64,000 nucleotides of DNA from Rhyzopertha dominica (taxonomy: Eukaryota; Arthropoda; Insecta; Coleoptera; Bostrichidae). Of the stretch, positions 12,130-24,574 are shown piece by piece. Both the position numbers and the translations under genes were made by a program. The stretch is from assembly GCA_025024175.1 (NCBI GenBank), contig QCXZ01000001.1, forward strand, positions 20,584,001 through 20,648,000, in the 5' to 3' direction. The notes below the pieces were generated by a model. The model did no database searches, was not told where the DNA came from, and worked only from the letters and a program-made list of their open reading frames with translations. Numbering within the stretch: the first letter of the stretch is position 1; every line of letters begins with the position of its first letter.

Positions 12130-13715
12130 AGAATGTTGGTGTTTAATTAAGCAGTTCCACCAGTCAAAACAATATGGCGTCGGTGTCAGCTGTTCTGGAG
12201 GTAAACAAACCTGTTGTTACGTTTGATTACGTGTAATTCTTTGGTGTTCGCCATATTTTCGCAGATTTTGTATTTTGTGTATACTTTGGAGTGAAGAAGT
12301 GGCAAGTTCGGTGTAGTTTGAAATACATTTGATCTTTCGAATGTGTGAAGGATGTCCCTAACTTAATATTTTTGTTTTAATACCTTTCCTTCCGCTTCTT
12401 ATTGATGGAGTTATGTAAAAAATAAATTAAAAATATGTGTACAACAAAAGACAAATACAAACGTAACAAAATAAATAACATAAATTGTATATAATTAGAA
12501 AATTATGTATCTTTTTTCCAAATAAACATCTTTCCTTTCAAATATTCTTTTGTTAACTTTCCTCTTTTAACAATTCTTTTTTGCCATCTTAATGCTGCTC
12601 TTGAACTTAATTTCACCCTTGTATAACCCATCTTTAAACTTGGTACATAATCTACATGGTCTGGTTCATCTATCGAAGCAGGTTTTCCTTAAATAACGAC
12701 GATGCGATACATTATATATTTCTATATAGCGTTTTATCCATAACAAAATGACTGGCAACAAAAATTTGTTACCAGAGTCTCAAAATAAAATTTAAAAAAA
12801 TGTATATATGAAAAGAAACAGTTGCATTTGTAAAACAGCAAGGTCCATGTTACATGCAATTGTGCATTGTGCAATGAAAAGTACTTATATTATTTCTGGT
12901 TTTTATTGTATCCATAAACAGCGTAACAACTATTATAACTTTTATTTTACTATGAAATATAGCTGATACATGCCTACTTTTGGGGTATTCTTTAAACATT
13001 TCACTTGTAAAACGGTATAAGACACAGTTTATTATCATTGTCTCATGGCGATACTATTTTGCAAGCTAAAATAAAGTATTTAATCTTTAATATGCCCCAG
13101 ATTCCGTAATAAGCTGCCACCGGCGCTGGTTTATTTACCTCCAGATCTGTTTCAAGGTTACGTGTGACATCACGTGAAACAAACTTGTATCTCTGGATAG
13201 CTCTCAAAGCAAATCAAGTTCATGTAGGTCATTAAAGATAATTTAGTCAATTAATAATTGAATTTTATTATTGAAATTATTTTTAGTGCCTACTAGGTTG
13301 AAGACTTCATTTAAGAATTCTCTCCAGGAGCTTCTAAGGCAAAATATTCGACAGATACAGCTGTTTACCTATCTTGTTGCAACATCATGTATATCTGACA
13401 ACAAAGCAGAACCTGTCATTTAGAGAACCACTTTAAACTTTAAATGCAACTAATTATATTATATTTCACCTAACTTTAAAAATAATGTATAATTTTTTCG
13501 AGATTATTGATTAATGTTTCATTTTTTTGTTGCTATAAACAGAGAATATATATATTTGAAAACAGTTGTGTTGTACACTTCACTACTATAGAGTATGTAA
13601 AGTTTTAAGGCGTACTATTGCCAGTTAGCATCAGAGGCATCTTAAAAATTATGTACCCATACATATATATATATATTTTATATAAATAGCAGGAATACAG
13701 GATTAATGCCACACA
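12130..13715. other. Repeat debris downstream of FNIP
   Basis: CTGGAGGTAAACAAACC at about 12197 and its inverted counterpart GGTTTATTTACCTCCAG at about 13129 may be the ends of an old transposon of about 1 kb. A THAP-associated coding relic lies between them. An AT dinucleotide run lies at about 13660-13680. No host gene is seen. Confidence 0.45.
12510..12692 (-). pseudogene. Relic of THAP-associated ORF (C-terminal tail)
   Basis: The minus strand reads without stops through DEPDHVDYVPSLKMGY and then a basic RAALRWQKRIVKRGKLTKEY stretch, ending in a stop near 12510. The PDYVPSL-MGY pattern resembles a segment I associate with insect THAP-domain proteins; this is recollection, not a search. 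No start codon or zinc finger is attached here. A THAP zinc-finger relic lies separately at 15393-15563 on the other strand. Confidence 0.4.
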
Positions 13716-13925
13716 GAGCTGGGAAGTAATTGAATTACATAATTGATTACATTTTTTATGTAACTGTAATTATAATCAATTACATTTACAATAAATGTAA
13801 TTGTTTGTAACCGTAAACGATTATAAAAATGATGGCAAGTAATTGTTATCGTAATCAAATAAATTCTAGAATCACAGAAATTGTAATCGAAATGAAATGT
13901 AAAGTAATCGTATTTTAAACGATTA
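13716..13925. repeat. hAT-like terminal fragment, TAATTGTAATC-rich
   Basis: Begins with CAGAGCTGGGAAGTAATTG, a hAT-style terminus, followed by many variants of GTAATTGTAATCAATTAC. The same subterminal motif recurs at 32705-32868 and in the hAT element at 38756-39787. The opposite terminus was not found nearby. Confidence 0.55.
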
Positions 13926-13929
13926 ATGC

Positions 13930-15390
13930 AAGTCTTAACCTGCCTCCTGTGTGAAAACTGTTATGATGAGTTACTTCTTGTCAGTGTTGCCAATTTAGTG
14001 GATTACCCATCAAATCTAGCTTAATGATTTGTGATTTAACGGGTAGAATGCGGTTTTAGCAGTTAGCAGAATTTCCAGCTTGTTTGGTATGACTGCAGCT
14101 TAAAACTAGCTATATTACAAATAATATAAAATAATCTACTTAGCAGAAGACGGGGCTTAAAAAAATATGCATTGACATGCCATTCTATTTCTCGTGTCAT
14201 GTTCTGTACACTCCATCTGAATAGAAAAGAATACTGGAGCGTCATCATTTGCATTTTGCATGCGCGATTTGCACGTCATAACCAGTGCCGCCGTCGCGGT
14301 GTTAATAGGGGTCAGTTAATAGGTTACAGTACGATACGCAGCACACAGCAATATAGAAGGATATATTATGTAGACAAACCACTAATAATAAAGAAACCGT
14401 GCTGTATAAACAGTAAATGCGAAACGCAATAATAAAAACACACACTCTGACTCTGACTGTCTACTCGAAACGAAACTCGAACGTTGAATTAGACGAATGC
14501 GAGCACGCTACTGAATGGTGTCGTTACCTAGCAATGATTGGTGTCGCGTGCTAAAAATGGTTTGTGCGCATGACGTCATTGATGATGCCCTGTGTTCTTC
14601 TCTATTCAGATAAAGTATACCTATAGTTCGATATCAGATTTTTAAATTTTAAATTTTGTGCACAATACTCTCAAAATGGTGGAGTTCAAAAACGGTTACT
14701 CGTCAAATACCAACGACTTTCATTTTTTCAATGTGTTTTGTGTTTTCTCCGTGACGGGCTATAAGATCGAAAGGCTATTCGATAGAAAGCCCGTACGTTT
14801 GAAAACCGGAAGTGATCAAGTGGGTCCTTCGATCGAAGCCTGTAACACACAACTAAACAACTGCACAGCGTTTGGCACTGCTACTCTAAGTACCCCGGGA
14901 ACCACGAATGTAAACCTCCTTGGTAAACAATGAAACATAACCTCAGATGCTCAGAACACCAGATCAGTTTTGCAGGATTGTAATGTTAACTGGCACGGTT
15001 TATTTACATCACAGTGCTTATAGTTATTAATTACTCGTATAATAAGGGAATTGGGTATTATCACTTTTTTTGAAAATTACGTAAAATGAAACTTGAAGTT
15101 CATATACATATATCGTACGCCATGTTAAAAAAAAACAAAATAGTATTTGTAGGTAGAGAATTTCATGTCTGAAATTCGAATCTTAGGAGTCAGCACCAAA
15201 ACGCTTCTATCCAAGGTTATTCAACTCGTGACGTCAAGTGTCATGTAAACATTACCAAGGAGCATGCTGTTTAATGGAGTAGTATCAATCTTGTATTGGA
15301 AAAGCTTTTGTGTGGTGTTTATTGAAAGGATGGTGTAAGAGGTCGCACCAAAAAGTGATTTTTGTAATTTTACAAGCACCTATTATGTAT
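13930..15390. other. Gene-free repeat-derived stretch
   Basis: Contains one half of a dispersed repeat (14658-14936). No promoter or conserved gene is recognised. Short ORFs here have no recognisable domain. Confidence 0.4.
14658..14936 (+). repeat. Dispersed repeat with conserved coding-like tract
   Basis: A 91-codon ORF contains IERLFDRKPVRLKTGSDQVG followed by PSIEACNTQL. The minus strand at 30751-30939 encodes a close match (IERTFNRKPIRLNTGTEQVG, PIETCITQL). Conservation at the nucleotide level runs over about 120 bases. The two flanks also share a start with ATGG-GG. I do not recognise the protein. A piece of a transposon ORF is more likely than a host gene. Confidence 0.5.
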
Positions 15391-15392
15391 GA

Positions 15393-15563
15393 AAGTGTTG
15401 TTTTGTACATGGTTATAAAAGTACTTTAGTCAGTACAGTTAACAAAATTTTTGTAACCGTTCCTCGAGATTATCAACGTATGAAAAAGTTGTTTAAGGCC
15501 CCTAGACGTGATATGCCGAAATCCCAAAGTTTGTTTTTCTGTTGTGAAGATAGATCATCTTAA
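15393..15563 (+). pseudogene. THAP zinc-finger relic
   Basis: A 56-codon stop-to-stop frame reads KCCFVHGYKS, then KIFVTVPRDYQRMKKLFKA, then FFCCEDRSS. This is the C2CH spacing and AVPTIP-like core of a THAP DNA-binding domain. Two zinc ligands are mutated: a Tyr replaces the expected Cys in GYKS, and an Arg replaces the His expected in CCEDH. A TGA directly precedes the frame. It is therefore non-functional and probably derived from a transposon. Confidence 0.65.
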
Positions 15564-15744
15564 TTCTTACTGTAAGTTTTATTATTCTTTTTGGGGTTAT
15601 AAGTGTTTACAATTCAGTTTCCATTTTGTTATAACTTGAAGAGGATATAAAAAATATTAATTAATTCATTATTAATTAAGAATCCTTTAATCTACAAACG
15701 TATGAGTATATCAATTCAACGTTTTATTTACGACCACGGGTATA

Positions 15745-17283
15745 ACACTTAATACGGTATACTATATACGCTTGCTGGACCCCGCTTCGTCATTACAGCT
15801 TATCGTATATAATGCGACCGCCTAATAACGTATTTGGTTACACTAATACCTTAAGACCATAAGAGTTTATTCTTTCCACTTAAAAGGGCTGGACCCAGCT
15901 TTATCATTACAGCTTATCGTATATAAGGCGACCGTCTAATAACGTATTTGGTTAAACTAATACTTTAAGACCATAAGAGTTTATTCTTTCCACTTAAAAG
16001 GGCTGGACCCAGCTTTATCATTACAGCTTATCGTATATAAGGCGACCGTCTAATAACGTATTTGGTTAAACTAATGCCAAAAGAGTATATTCTTTACACT
16101 TAATACGGCATACTATATACGCTTGCTGGATTCGGCTTATCATATCATATGCTAGGGCGAGGATCTAACAACGTATTTGGTTAAATTAACACCAGTAGAG
16201 TTTATTCTTTCCACTTAATACGGCATCCTATATATGCTTGCTGGACCCAGCCTCGTCATTACAGCTCACGGTATGCTAGGGCGACCGTCTAATAAGGCAT
16301 TTTGTTAAAATAATACGATAAGAGTTTATTCTTTCCACTTAATGCGGCATACATAAACTTGTTGTACCCAGCTTCATCATTACAGCTTATCGTATACATG
16401 ACATACGTCTAATAGCGTATTTGGTTAAACTAATACCATAAGAGTTTATTCTTTCCACTTAATACGGCATCCGATATACGCTTGCTGGACCCAGCCTCGT
16501 CATTACAGCTCACGGTATGTTAGGGCGACCGTCTAATAAGGCATTTTGTTAAAATAATACGATAAGAGTTTATTCTTTCCACTTAATACGGCATACTAAA
16601 TACGCTTCCTGGATGCAGCTTCGCCATTACAGCTTATGGTATGCTAGGACGACCGTCTAATAATGTATTTGGTTAAACTAATACCAAAAGAGTTTATTCT
16701 TTCCACTTAATATAGCATACCATATAAGCTTGCTGGAGCCAGCTTCGTTATTACAGCTTATCGTATATAAGCGATCGTCTAATAACGTATTTGGTTAAAC
16801 TAACACCAAAGGAGTTTATTCTTTCCAATTAATACGGCATACTATTTATTATATGCTTGCTGAACCCAGCTTAGTCATTACAGCTTATCGTATATAAGGC
16901 GACCTTCTAATAACGTATTTGGTTAAACTAACACCAAAAGAGTTTATTCTTTCCATTTAACACGGCATACTATACACGCTTGTTGGACCCAGCTTCGTCA
17001 TTACAGCTTATCGTATATAAGGCGATCCTCTAATAACGTATTTGGTCTTAACTCGTACCATAAGAGCTTATTCTTTCCACTTAATAAGGCATACTATATA
17101 CACTTGTTGTACCCATCTTCATCATTACAGCTTATCGTATACATGACATACGTCTAATAGCGTATTTGGTTAAACTAATACCAAAAGAGTTTATTCTTTC
17201 CACTTAATATAGCATACCATATAAGCTTGCTGGAGCCAGCTTCGTTATTACAGCTTATCGTATATAAGCGATCGTCTAATAAC
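15745..17283 (+). repeat. Satellite A, forward array
   Basis: About 13 tandem units of roughly 115-125 bp. Recurrent blocks are CACTTAATACGGCATACTAT, GCTGGACCCAGCTTCGTCAT, TACAGCTTATCGTATATAAG and CTAATAACGTATTTGGTTAA. Divergence among units is moderate. A multi-unit block at about 16672-17107 is repeated nearly exactly in the continuation split by two transposons (17181-17283, 20972-20991, 24575-24881). The array resumes at 20963 and again at 24575. Confidence 0.93.
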
Positions 17284-20200
17284 ACTAGCGTCTAGCTCCC
17301 GAGTCCTGCAGCGACTTCGGTATGATTCGGCAAGCTTGGAATGGCTGTATGAAACCATAGATAAAGCATAGCCAGACTGATCATAATGCATGAGTGAATT
17401 GAATAATTATTAAATTTTCAAGTATAATCTGTATAATCAAGTAATAATCTGGTATAACCAATCAACATTTCTTTTCAAAAATTATATTAAAATTAGCCCG
17501 CCTGTTGATCTGATTATTAATTTCGTTTAATTATAAAGTAACATATTTTATTATACGGTGAGCGTATAAAATCTGGAATAAATTTAATAAAATTGAGACA
17601 GTCAAATTTCATGCAAAACCCTTGGACATGTCGATTTTGTTTTTTTTTGGACATGTTTTTTAACTTCTGCTCCATTTTGGCAGTCTTTTATTTTCTAGAT
17701 ATGATGTCATTGTACCTTATTTTTAATGGCGTCCCATTTTTATGCCACATTTGGTTTTTGCTTAAAATTACAAATTCCTTGATGAATTACAATATGCTCT
17801 TAGCAATGATATTTAAAATTTCAGCAAAAAAAGGGTGAACCATGAGATAATGGCAGACAATTAATTAATATTTGAGAACAAAATTCTATTATTATGTAAA
17901 ACACATACTAAAATACAGTTAATAAACATTCAAAAACATGTTACATTATGGATGGATTCAAAAGAGACATTGCTATTTTATTCTGTTCTCCAGTAGATGG
18001 CTTCTGTAAGTTAACTATCCTTTTAGTCTTTTTTTTCGTTGAAAACAGTCTTCGCTGTTTATCGATGTGTTTGTTGTGTGGAACCTGGACAGCATTATGA
18101 ATAGGCAAAGACGGTCTGGAAGCAGCGGCTTCTAAGGTAGGTTTTATCGGAGCAATTAATTTCTTAAGAAGATCCATTTGTGAGTGCGACTGGATCGAAC
18201 CCAATATAGTATCCATCCATTGTTTTATTTCATCCTTTCTTTGTTGTAATGTATTGTCAGTGGGTGGAACAGTTGAGTAACCAGTAACCAGAGATTGATG
18301 AAGACCTTCTACCTCTACTTTTCTGTCGTCGATATGAATACAAAGATTTTCATTCTCATCTAAATGGAAAACTTGTTATAAAAACGATTACTTCATAATA
18401 CACAAGCACATTCATCACATGTTATAAATCTCTTAACAAAAGGAAACAAAACACTCAGTAACAAGTAACTTATAGTTAGGTACGCATAACACACTAGTAG
18501 ACCTTCACCGAAAAATCAACATATAAAATTTACTACAAGTACCTTCAGAAATCCCTGCTAGTGTGTCCTATTGAAAACTGCCTAATAAGCCAAAACTTGT
18601 AGAGGAATTTAAGGTAAGTATTCTGCAAAAAATGTTATATAAACTTATAAACATACCCATTTCCATTTGAACTGAAAGTTCTGTTGATGAAATCTGGTCT
18701 AGTATTTTGCGGCCCAACATGTGTATATGTTTACACATATTCCACCTTATGGACGAATCCAAACAGCTGCACGAATATTTGTGTATACAGAAGTTACAAT
18801 CAGTACAAAGTAACCTGCATTCACACTGTTCCACATTTTTACGAATTTCATAAATTTGAGGTGGATTAGATGTTGAAGACATTATCTGCCACCCACCATC
18901 GACTCTATTTATTAAGTTGGAATCTAGTTCTAAACTTTTTTTATGCCTTCTTCTTAAATCTTTCAATTTTGTAGTTATTTTCCCTTTCTGTACAGCAATA
19001 ATACGATCAAATAATTTATCTTTCACGAACCTCATGATGGAATTGATGCATTTATCTAATCGTTTATTATGTTTGCCACCCAGATACATGTATTTTATGG
19101 TTTTGTGCAACCTCTCTAGGTGCATGTTTGTGTTCAGACCACTATGTAGTCTGTAACAGTAGGCCCACGACTTCATTTTTTTTGGTAATTGTCTTTAAAA
19201 TAGGCTGCAAACTTTGAAGTATGTGGATCCTCTGAGGATAGTTTTAAAAATTCTGCTAGCATTGTCAAGAAGGCAGTCTCGTCAGTTTCATGTAACAGAG
19301 TTCGCAAAGTTTTATAAATTTCCACCTAAAACATGAATATAATGTTAGTGAAACTATGTTAGAAACAAATGTACCTACTCACTTGTTTCTCTTTTCCATC
19401 GACTAAATTAAGGTTCTTTCTCCATGCGCGATCCACGTGCCATGTACAGAAAAGGCTATCGAGAAAAGCAATTAGTGTATTATAAAAAATATTGCAAGAA
19501 TATTCTTACCGCAATTTAGGCTCTCCCATAACTTGTTTCCACGCGTTGTAATAAGAGTCGGCCATATCAGACATAAACACCTTTGGTGTTATGACATTAC
19601 CATTAAGTCTGTCTTTAATGCACGAAAAGAACAGGGTCATCACTTCTTGGTCAGCACGGTTTGAAACCATGAATGCTGCAGGAAAGCCTTGACGCAGGTC
19701 GTCTATTACGAGTAAAGTGTGAAGCTCAAAATTGTAGGCATTTAATCCATGTGTGCCGTCTATGCACACACAGTCCGATGAAAATTTCTCTAACATTTGA
19801 CGTTGACCGTCATTCATTATAATTAAGACAAAGTCTTCACTTTTTAATCCAGGATGCTCGCTTAAAGTTAAGTTTTGAGATTTGTAAAATAATACACACT
19901 GGTTGTCCTTCATAGCATTCACCCATGCTTCGACGCTTATGGCATCGTTAGTATGCCTCACTGCTTCATGTTGTAAGTTGTACGCCGCTGTTATATTATG
20001 TAAATCCTTTTTATTCAGTAAGTGCATTCTTTCCAGTGAATCTCCCGAAATTTTATCACGTATTTCATCCAAAATATGAGCGAAAGGTACCTTAAGTGCT
20101 ATTTTTTTGGCAATTTCTTCTCGTTCCGCAGCTGTTAAATTTAAATAGGCCAAATCAACAGTATGTCCTACATGTGTTTTGTTATAAGTGACCTGGCACT

Positions 20201-20962
20201 GACCATTTGAAGTGACAATCACTTTCATCCCTGATGGACAGAATCCTCCAATTTTAACACTCCCTTGAGTTTTCAGATGTCTTTTCTGCTGACCTTTTGA
20301 AACATAAAACCCTGATCTGTGGCATATATAACTAAGATTCCCATATTCTTTCACAAATCGGGACTTGGCACTGCATTCTGTTAAATTTTTCCAATCTTCA
20401 AAATCCTTCTTTGTGGCAAACTCAAGTTTCTCAATGGACATGTTAACATCATGAACTTCTTTGAAATGATTATAGAGCTGGATTCTTGATGATTCTTTGT
20501 AATCGCATAGAGGACACTTCTTACCAAATTTTCTAATTGCACTAGTATGAGGTTTGCTCATTGAGTTACTCAGCACTGCATGACTTTTCTTATGAAACGT
20601 TAAATGTTTATTATATTTAAATTTCTTTTCACAAATATCACAACCAAAACTGCGTTCGGGGTGCTTGAGGGGAGTTATTTCATCCACTTTACCTTTGTGG
20701 TATTTTTTTACGTGTCTCCGCAAAACGTAATAAGAACTTGTAAACACAGCATTGCATTCAGTACACACGTATTCACCAGATTCATTGGCGACTGTCGGTG
20801 CCGCACTTAGGTCACTCATTTTAATTAGTTAATTTTCGGTGGTAATTGAGGTTACCGAAAAGTTACCAAATCGAGAACAGCTGATGCCGGAAAACAGCTG
20901 ATTGATTTTGCATCTCGCATGCGCGTCGAGTCGCAGCAGGACCTCGGGAGCTAGACGCTAGT
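17284..20962 (-). mobile_element. Mutator-like (MULE) transposon inserted in satellite A
   Basis: The element is 3679 bp, bounded by ACTAGCGTCTAGCTCCCGAG and its reverse complement, with 30-base terminal inverted repeats differing by about two positions. A perfect 9-bp target duplication TCTAATAAC flanks it (17275-17283 and 20963-20971), the length typical of MULEs. The empty site is present in the same array near 16790 (GATCGTCTAATAACGTATTT), confirming the borders. It encodes a four-exon MULE transposase on the minus strand. Terminal repeats this similar suggest a fairly young insertion. Confidence 0.95.
17941..20819 (-). CDS. MULE transposase (C2H2 fingers + DDE + SWIM), one frameshift
   Basis: This would catalyse cut-and-paste transposition of the surrounding element. 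Minus-strand exons: 20819-19510, 19455-19383, 19325-18657, 18359-17941, all GT-AG. The summed length is 2471, one base short of 824 codons. Exon 1 encodes three C2H2 zinc fingers (about residues 18-42, 58-80, 99-122). It then encodes the MULE core with CIDGTHGLNAY (first Asp about residue 354) and VFMSDMADSYYNAW (second Asp about 418). Exon 2 has CTWHVDRAW, exon 3 NTNMHLERLHK (the likely catalytic Glu) and a SWIM zinc finger (CSC...CKH). The missing base lies in a run of eight A (19176-19183), where the frame breaks just before MKSWAYCYR. All other features are intact, so a recent mutation or a sequencing error is likely. Confidence 0.9.
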
Positions 20963-20991
20963 TCTAATAACGTATTTGGTTAAACTAACAC
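20963..20991 (+). repeat. Satellite A fragment between two transposons
   Basis: TCTAATAACGTATTTGGTTA then AACTAACAC. These 29 bases of satellite unit are left between the MULE and the next element. They include the MULE target duplication and the left target copy of the second element. Confidence 0.9.
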
Positions 20992-23900
20992 CATAGATAA
21001 ATTAAGAAAGATACCCAATGTAAATGCACCGCATTGCCACAGAACCGTAGTGTATGATCTTCACTCAAGAGGGCGAAAGAATGTCCAAAGCGCGCGATAT
21101 TGTATCCCAAATGTTTTGTACTGTATGTCCCTCCCGCCCAGACAGCATGCGAACGGAATGTGGGCGGTAGTCACAATCCCACCACTGCACTTTTACAGCA
21201 GCTGACTGCAACACCCGTAATGCTTAACAAAATAATATTTTATGCAGCGAAGGGTCAATAGTAGAGTGCCCGATCGGATATATTTTGACTTGTGTGGGGG
21301 ACTCGGGATTACAAGCTAAAACTTACACAGATGTAAGCTAATATATTGATAATTATAAATCCAGAATTATAAAAATTAGACCGAGCCGAAAGTCAATATC
21401 GTTAAAAATGTAACTAACGGTGCATTGTTGAAAAACGAAATGTATACTTTCTATGGGTATTTAATTTGAAACATTTTCTGTGCCGAATATTTTTAAATAA
21501 ATTTTTGACTTGCAAAATACATTGCCTCTTACGGCCGAAAAATAATAAAAGGTCAGTTTTTCGGTTTCAACGCCGTCTACAATTAATTCAAAATTCCCTA
21601 ATTTTCAGTTTACCTAGCATTATCGCAAAAACTAAGGCCTAACTCAAAAAAAATATATTCTTATTAAAAGTTAGCCGTGTCCTTTTAGGTGCCATTCGTG
21701 GCAAATTTATATTTTTTGATTTACCGATAAAGGTAGTATAAAATTAAATGTAAAAGACTACATTTTTCTGGGATACGCGACTGCTGCCGTGTTCGCGTGG
21801 CCGCATCGTCCATCTCTACTATTTCCGTAGCTCCGTCCTTCGTCCACTAGTGCAGCTCAGGGAGGGACGCGATAGATCAAAATACAATAATTAGGAAATC
21901 TGTCTAATTAATCCTATTTCAGTTTTCATATTGACAAACACGTTCGAAAGTATATTAAAAATCCTCACTAACCTATGAAAGAAAAATTAAACTAATAACT
22001 ACGCATGTAGTTCATTAAACGTTTTATTATGCAATTCTGCACGCAAATCATGATAAAATAAATTAATCTTTTTACAAAATTGCAGAATTTACTTATCGAA
22101 ATTTGTTCTTGAGCTGTGGTTTCAACCAATATCTAGATTCTTGATGTACGAAAATTCCGAGTGTTACGAGTTTAGGACATCTTCACAAATGGTCGTTATA
22201 GCTACAGGATCTTCAGCAGTCCCCTCATTAAATGCAAGCAAACCAATTATACAGTACAATACATCTGGTATGTGTTTCTTGCAGCCTTTTATATCTAAGT
22301 TCCTGTCACTTAAAATACAGATGGTATTTTATCCATTTCGCACCTTATATTGGCACATATTTTATTAATAACGGCGATTTCTACTTCCGCTACAGTATGG
22401 TATTGCAAATCTGGTAATCTGTCTGGTTATACTGATATTTTACTATTAAAAGAAAATAACTCCTACTATCGCAAATACTGCTAACTCTTTTACTTTTATA
22501 AAGCACATCAATATTGTGTTAAAAATCTTTCTTTATTATCAAGCAGTAATATACTATCTCTTCACTATCTTTTTTTTAAAAGTCAAGAACAAAAGTATAC
22601 TAATGTCGACCCGCGTCAATATTTTAATCAGAGAATAAAAAAAACATGTTCTTTGGTAAAGTGTGCATAAATTGTATGTAAAATATATCCAGAAATACAA
22701 CGGATTTGGTTGGTACCTTTAAAAACATTTGTTAAGGTGCTATACCTACGGCTTCTAGTAATTAGCCCGAATGATACGACTCTATATAGCAGCTTGCCTA
22801 ATAGTAGACCTTGCCAGGTATAACAAGCTTTCCAGAAATGATTTTCCATTGCAGTTTGTTGCTAAAAGCTACGACTGCCTTCAAATAATTCCTCATCGAA
22901 AAAGGAAAACAACTGTCTTAGTCGTGAAAAAAGCGCGCTGTGCAGAGGGTTGTGGGGGGTGAATTTCCAAAATAAGTAAAAATTCTTGTTTTTTTTAATA
23001 TCTTTGGTACCTCACCTTTATTATATTAAGATACTATGCTGCTGCTTAAATGGCAAAGAAAATTTTTTTAAATTTCTAATAACGCCGTCACTATGCTTTC
23101 TTATAGAGCGCCTTAATGAATTTCGTTCGCTTTAAACACTACCTAATTCGCCAGACGTTTAGCTTNTCNCAGCACAAAAACGCGTTGGTTTATTGGTGTG
23201 TGCAAANTCGCAATATAATACATAGTTTGTGGCATAATATTTTTGTGTAGCAATGTCGAATTTCACAGCGGCGTCCGTGGACATGCGAGTATGGTTCAAA
23301 ATAGCCCAAAAGGTACGCGATACTCGACTTTATGCACACAGAATTGATATTTAATTGCAAATAGTTTCTGTGATTATTCGTTCCCTCTTGCAATTATTGT
23401 CGTTTTGCTAATGTATATTTATGTAGACCTAGGTATCTAAATCTTTTGAAGTAAGCTCTGTTTTTTTATATATATTGAAAATTAATGCATGTTTTTGCAT
23501 GAATTACAGATCTATTTATAACAATACACAATAAAAGTGACAGTAGTTCGGATAGTGAGCTAGAGTCAAAAATTAAATTCATTTCAATTTAAAAATGTGC
23601 AGCGGCAAACAGTTTTTATTTTAATCAGCGCTTGAAATTTTAGGATTTTGGTACAAAATAAACTCTGCTTATTATGACAATCAGGCTGATTATAATGATG
23701 CCTCTAAGATGAACTATGTCCGACTTTGACTTTATGCGTTCGCTGTAGCAGAAGGTCGTATATCGCGCAGCTGTACAGTTATTCTGGACCTTACTCGCAT
23801 TCCTACTCTTGCCGGTTGCCGCTGTGAAATTCGGCGTTGCCAGACAAAAAATTCTTATTCGACAAATGACGCGAGTCTGCAAATTTTTATACACCAAAGT

Positions 23901-24574
23901 AGCTGACATCTTAAACTTTTATTTCAGTTATTTTTTCGATAAACCAACGCGTTTTCGAGCTAGGAGAAGGTAAACGTTTTAGGAATAAGGTAGTGTTCAA
24001 AACGGACGAAATTCATTAGGGCGCTGTACCTATATACGATAACATTATTAGTTGCATGGTTACTGAAAAATGTGCGCTTTTTGGCCGCACTATATAAACA
24101 TTATTATGAACGAAAAACTTAAAGTAGTATAACACCGGCAAGTGTTGAAATGGTGCTTAATTATTACCAAAAGTTGCAAAATTTCAAAAAGTGCTAGATT
24201 CAGCCTTTTGTGCTGAAACTGGCAACACGGGGCAGTCGGCACCCACTTGGGCCGTGGTAATACCACACCACGCCCCAATCTAGCGCAGCACATCTTTAAC
24301 TACTCATCTCTTTCTGACTCACATTAAGTAGATCTGTTGTACGTATGTCAGCGTTAGCTTGTAACGACAACCTGCGCTACTTAAGGAGAGGGTAATTTTC
24401 GNTTCTTATTCCTTTCCACTCACGGGCAAATTAGAAGAGCAAGAACTAGTTAACGACGTGATGAATATTTTAAACGAAGTTAAGAACCAACTACTGTGGC
24501 CCTCTACAATCAAGATCTAAAAGCTAACACATTATCGTGTACATTGGTTGGGTATCTTTCTTAATTTATCTATG
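20992..24574. mobile_element. 3.58-kb TIR element with CATAG ends, type uncertain
   Basis: The ends are CATAGATAAATTAAGAAAGA and its reverse complement, with perfect inverted repeats of about 27 bases. CTAACAC flanks both sides (20985-20991 and 24575-24581). The duplication is 7 bp with symmetric ends, or 8 bp if one end C belongs to the target. The uninterrupted site is in the same array at about 16799 (ACTAACACCAAAGG). Ends of form CANRG with a 7-8 bp duplication fit the P superfamily (hAT is also 8 bp), but no transposase is recognised. It probably is non-autonomous or gutted, with another inverted-repeat element nested at about 23107-24031. Confidence 0.8.
23107..24031. mobile_element. 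Nested inverted-repeat element
   Basis: AGCGCCTTAATGAATTTCGT at the left pairs with the reverse complement of AGCGCCCTAATGAATTTCGT at the right. The arms align for roughly 85-100 bases, through AACGCGTTGGTTTAT. A second inner pair (TTTCACAGCGGCG at about 23260, inverted at about 23820) continues the symmetry. No target duplication is evident and no coding capacity is seen. The left arm contains Ns. Confidence 0.7.

Noticed and set aside
22141..22368. 75-codon plus-strand ORF inside the CATAG element
   Set aside because: No transposase motif or known domain, and two overlapping frames are open in the same stretch.
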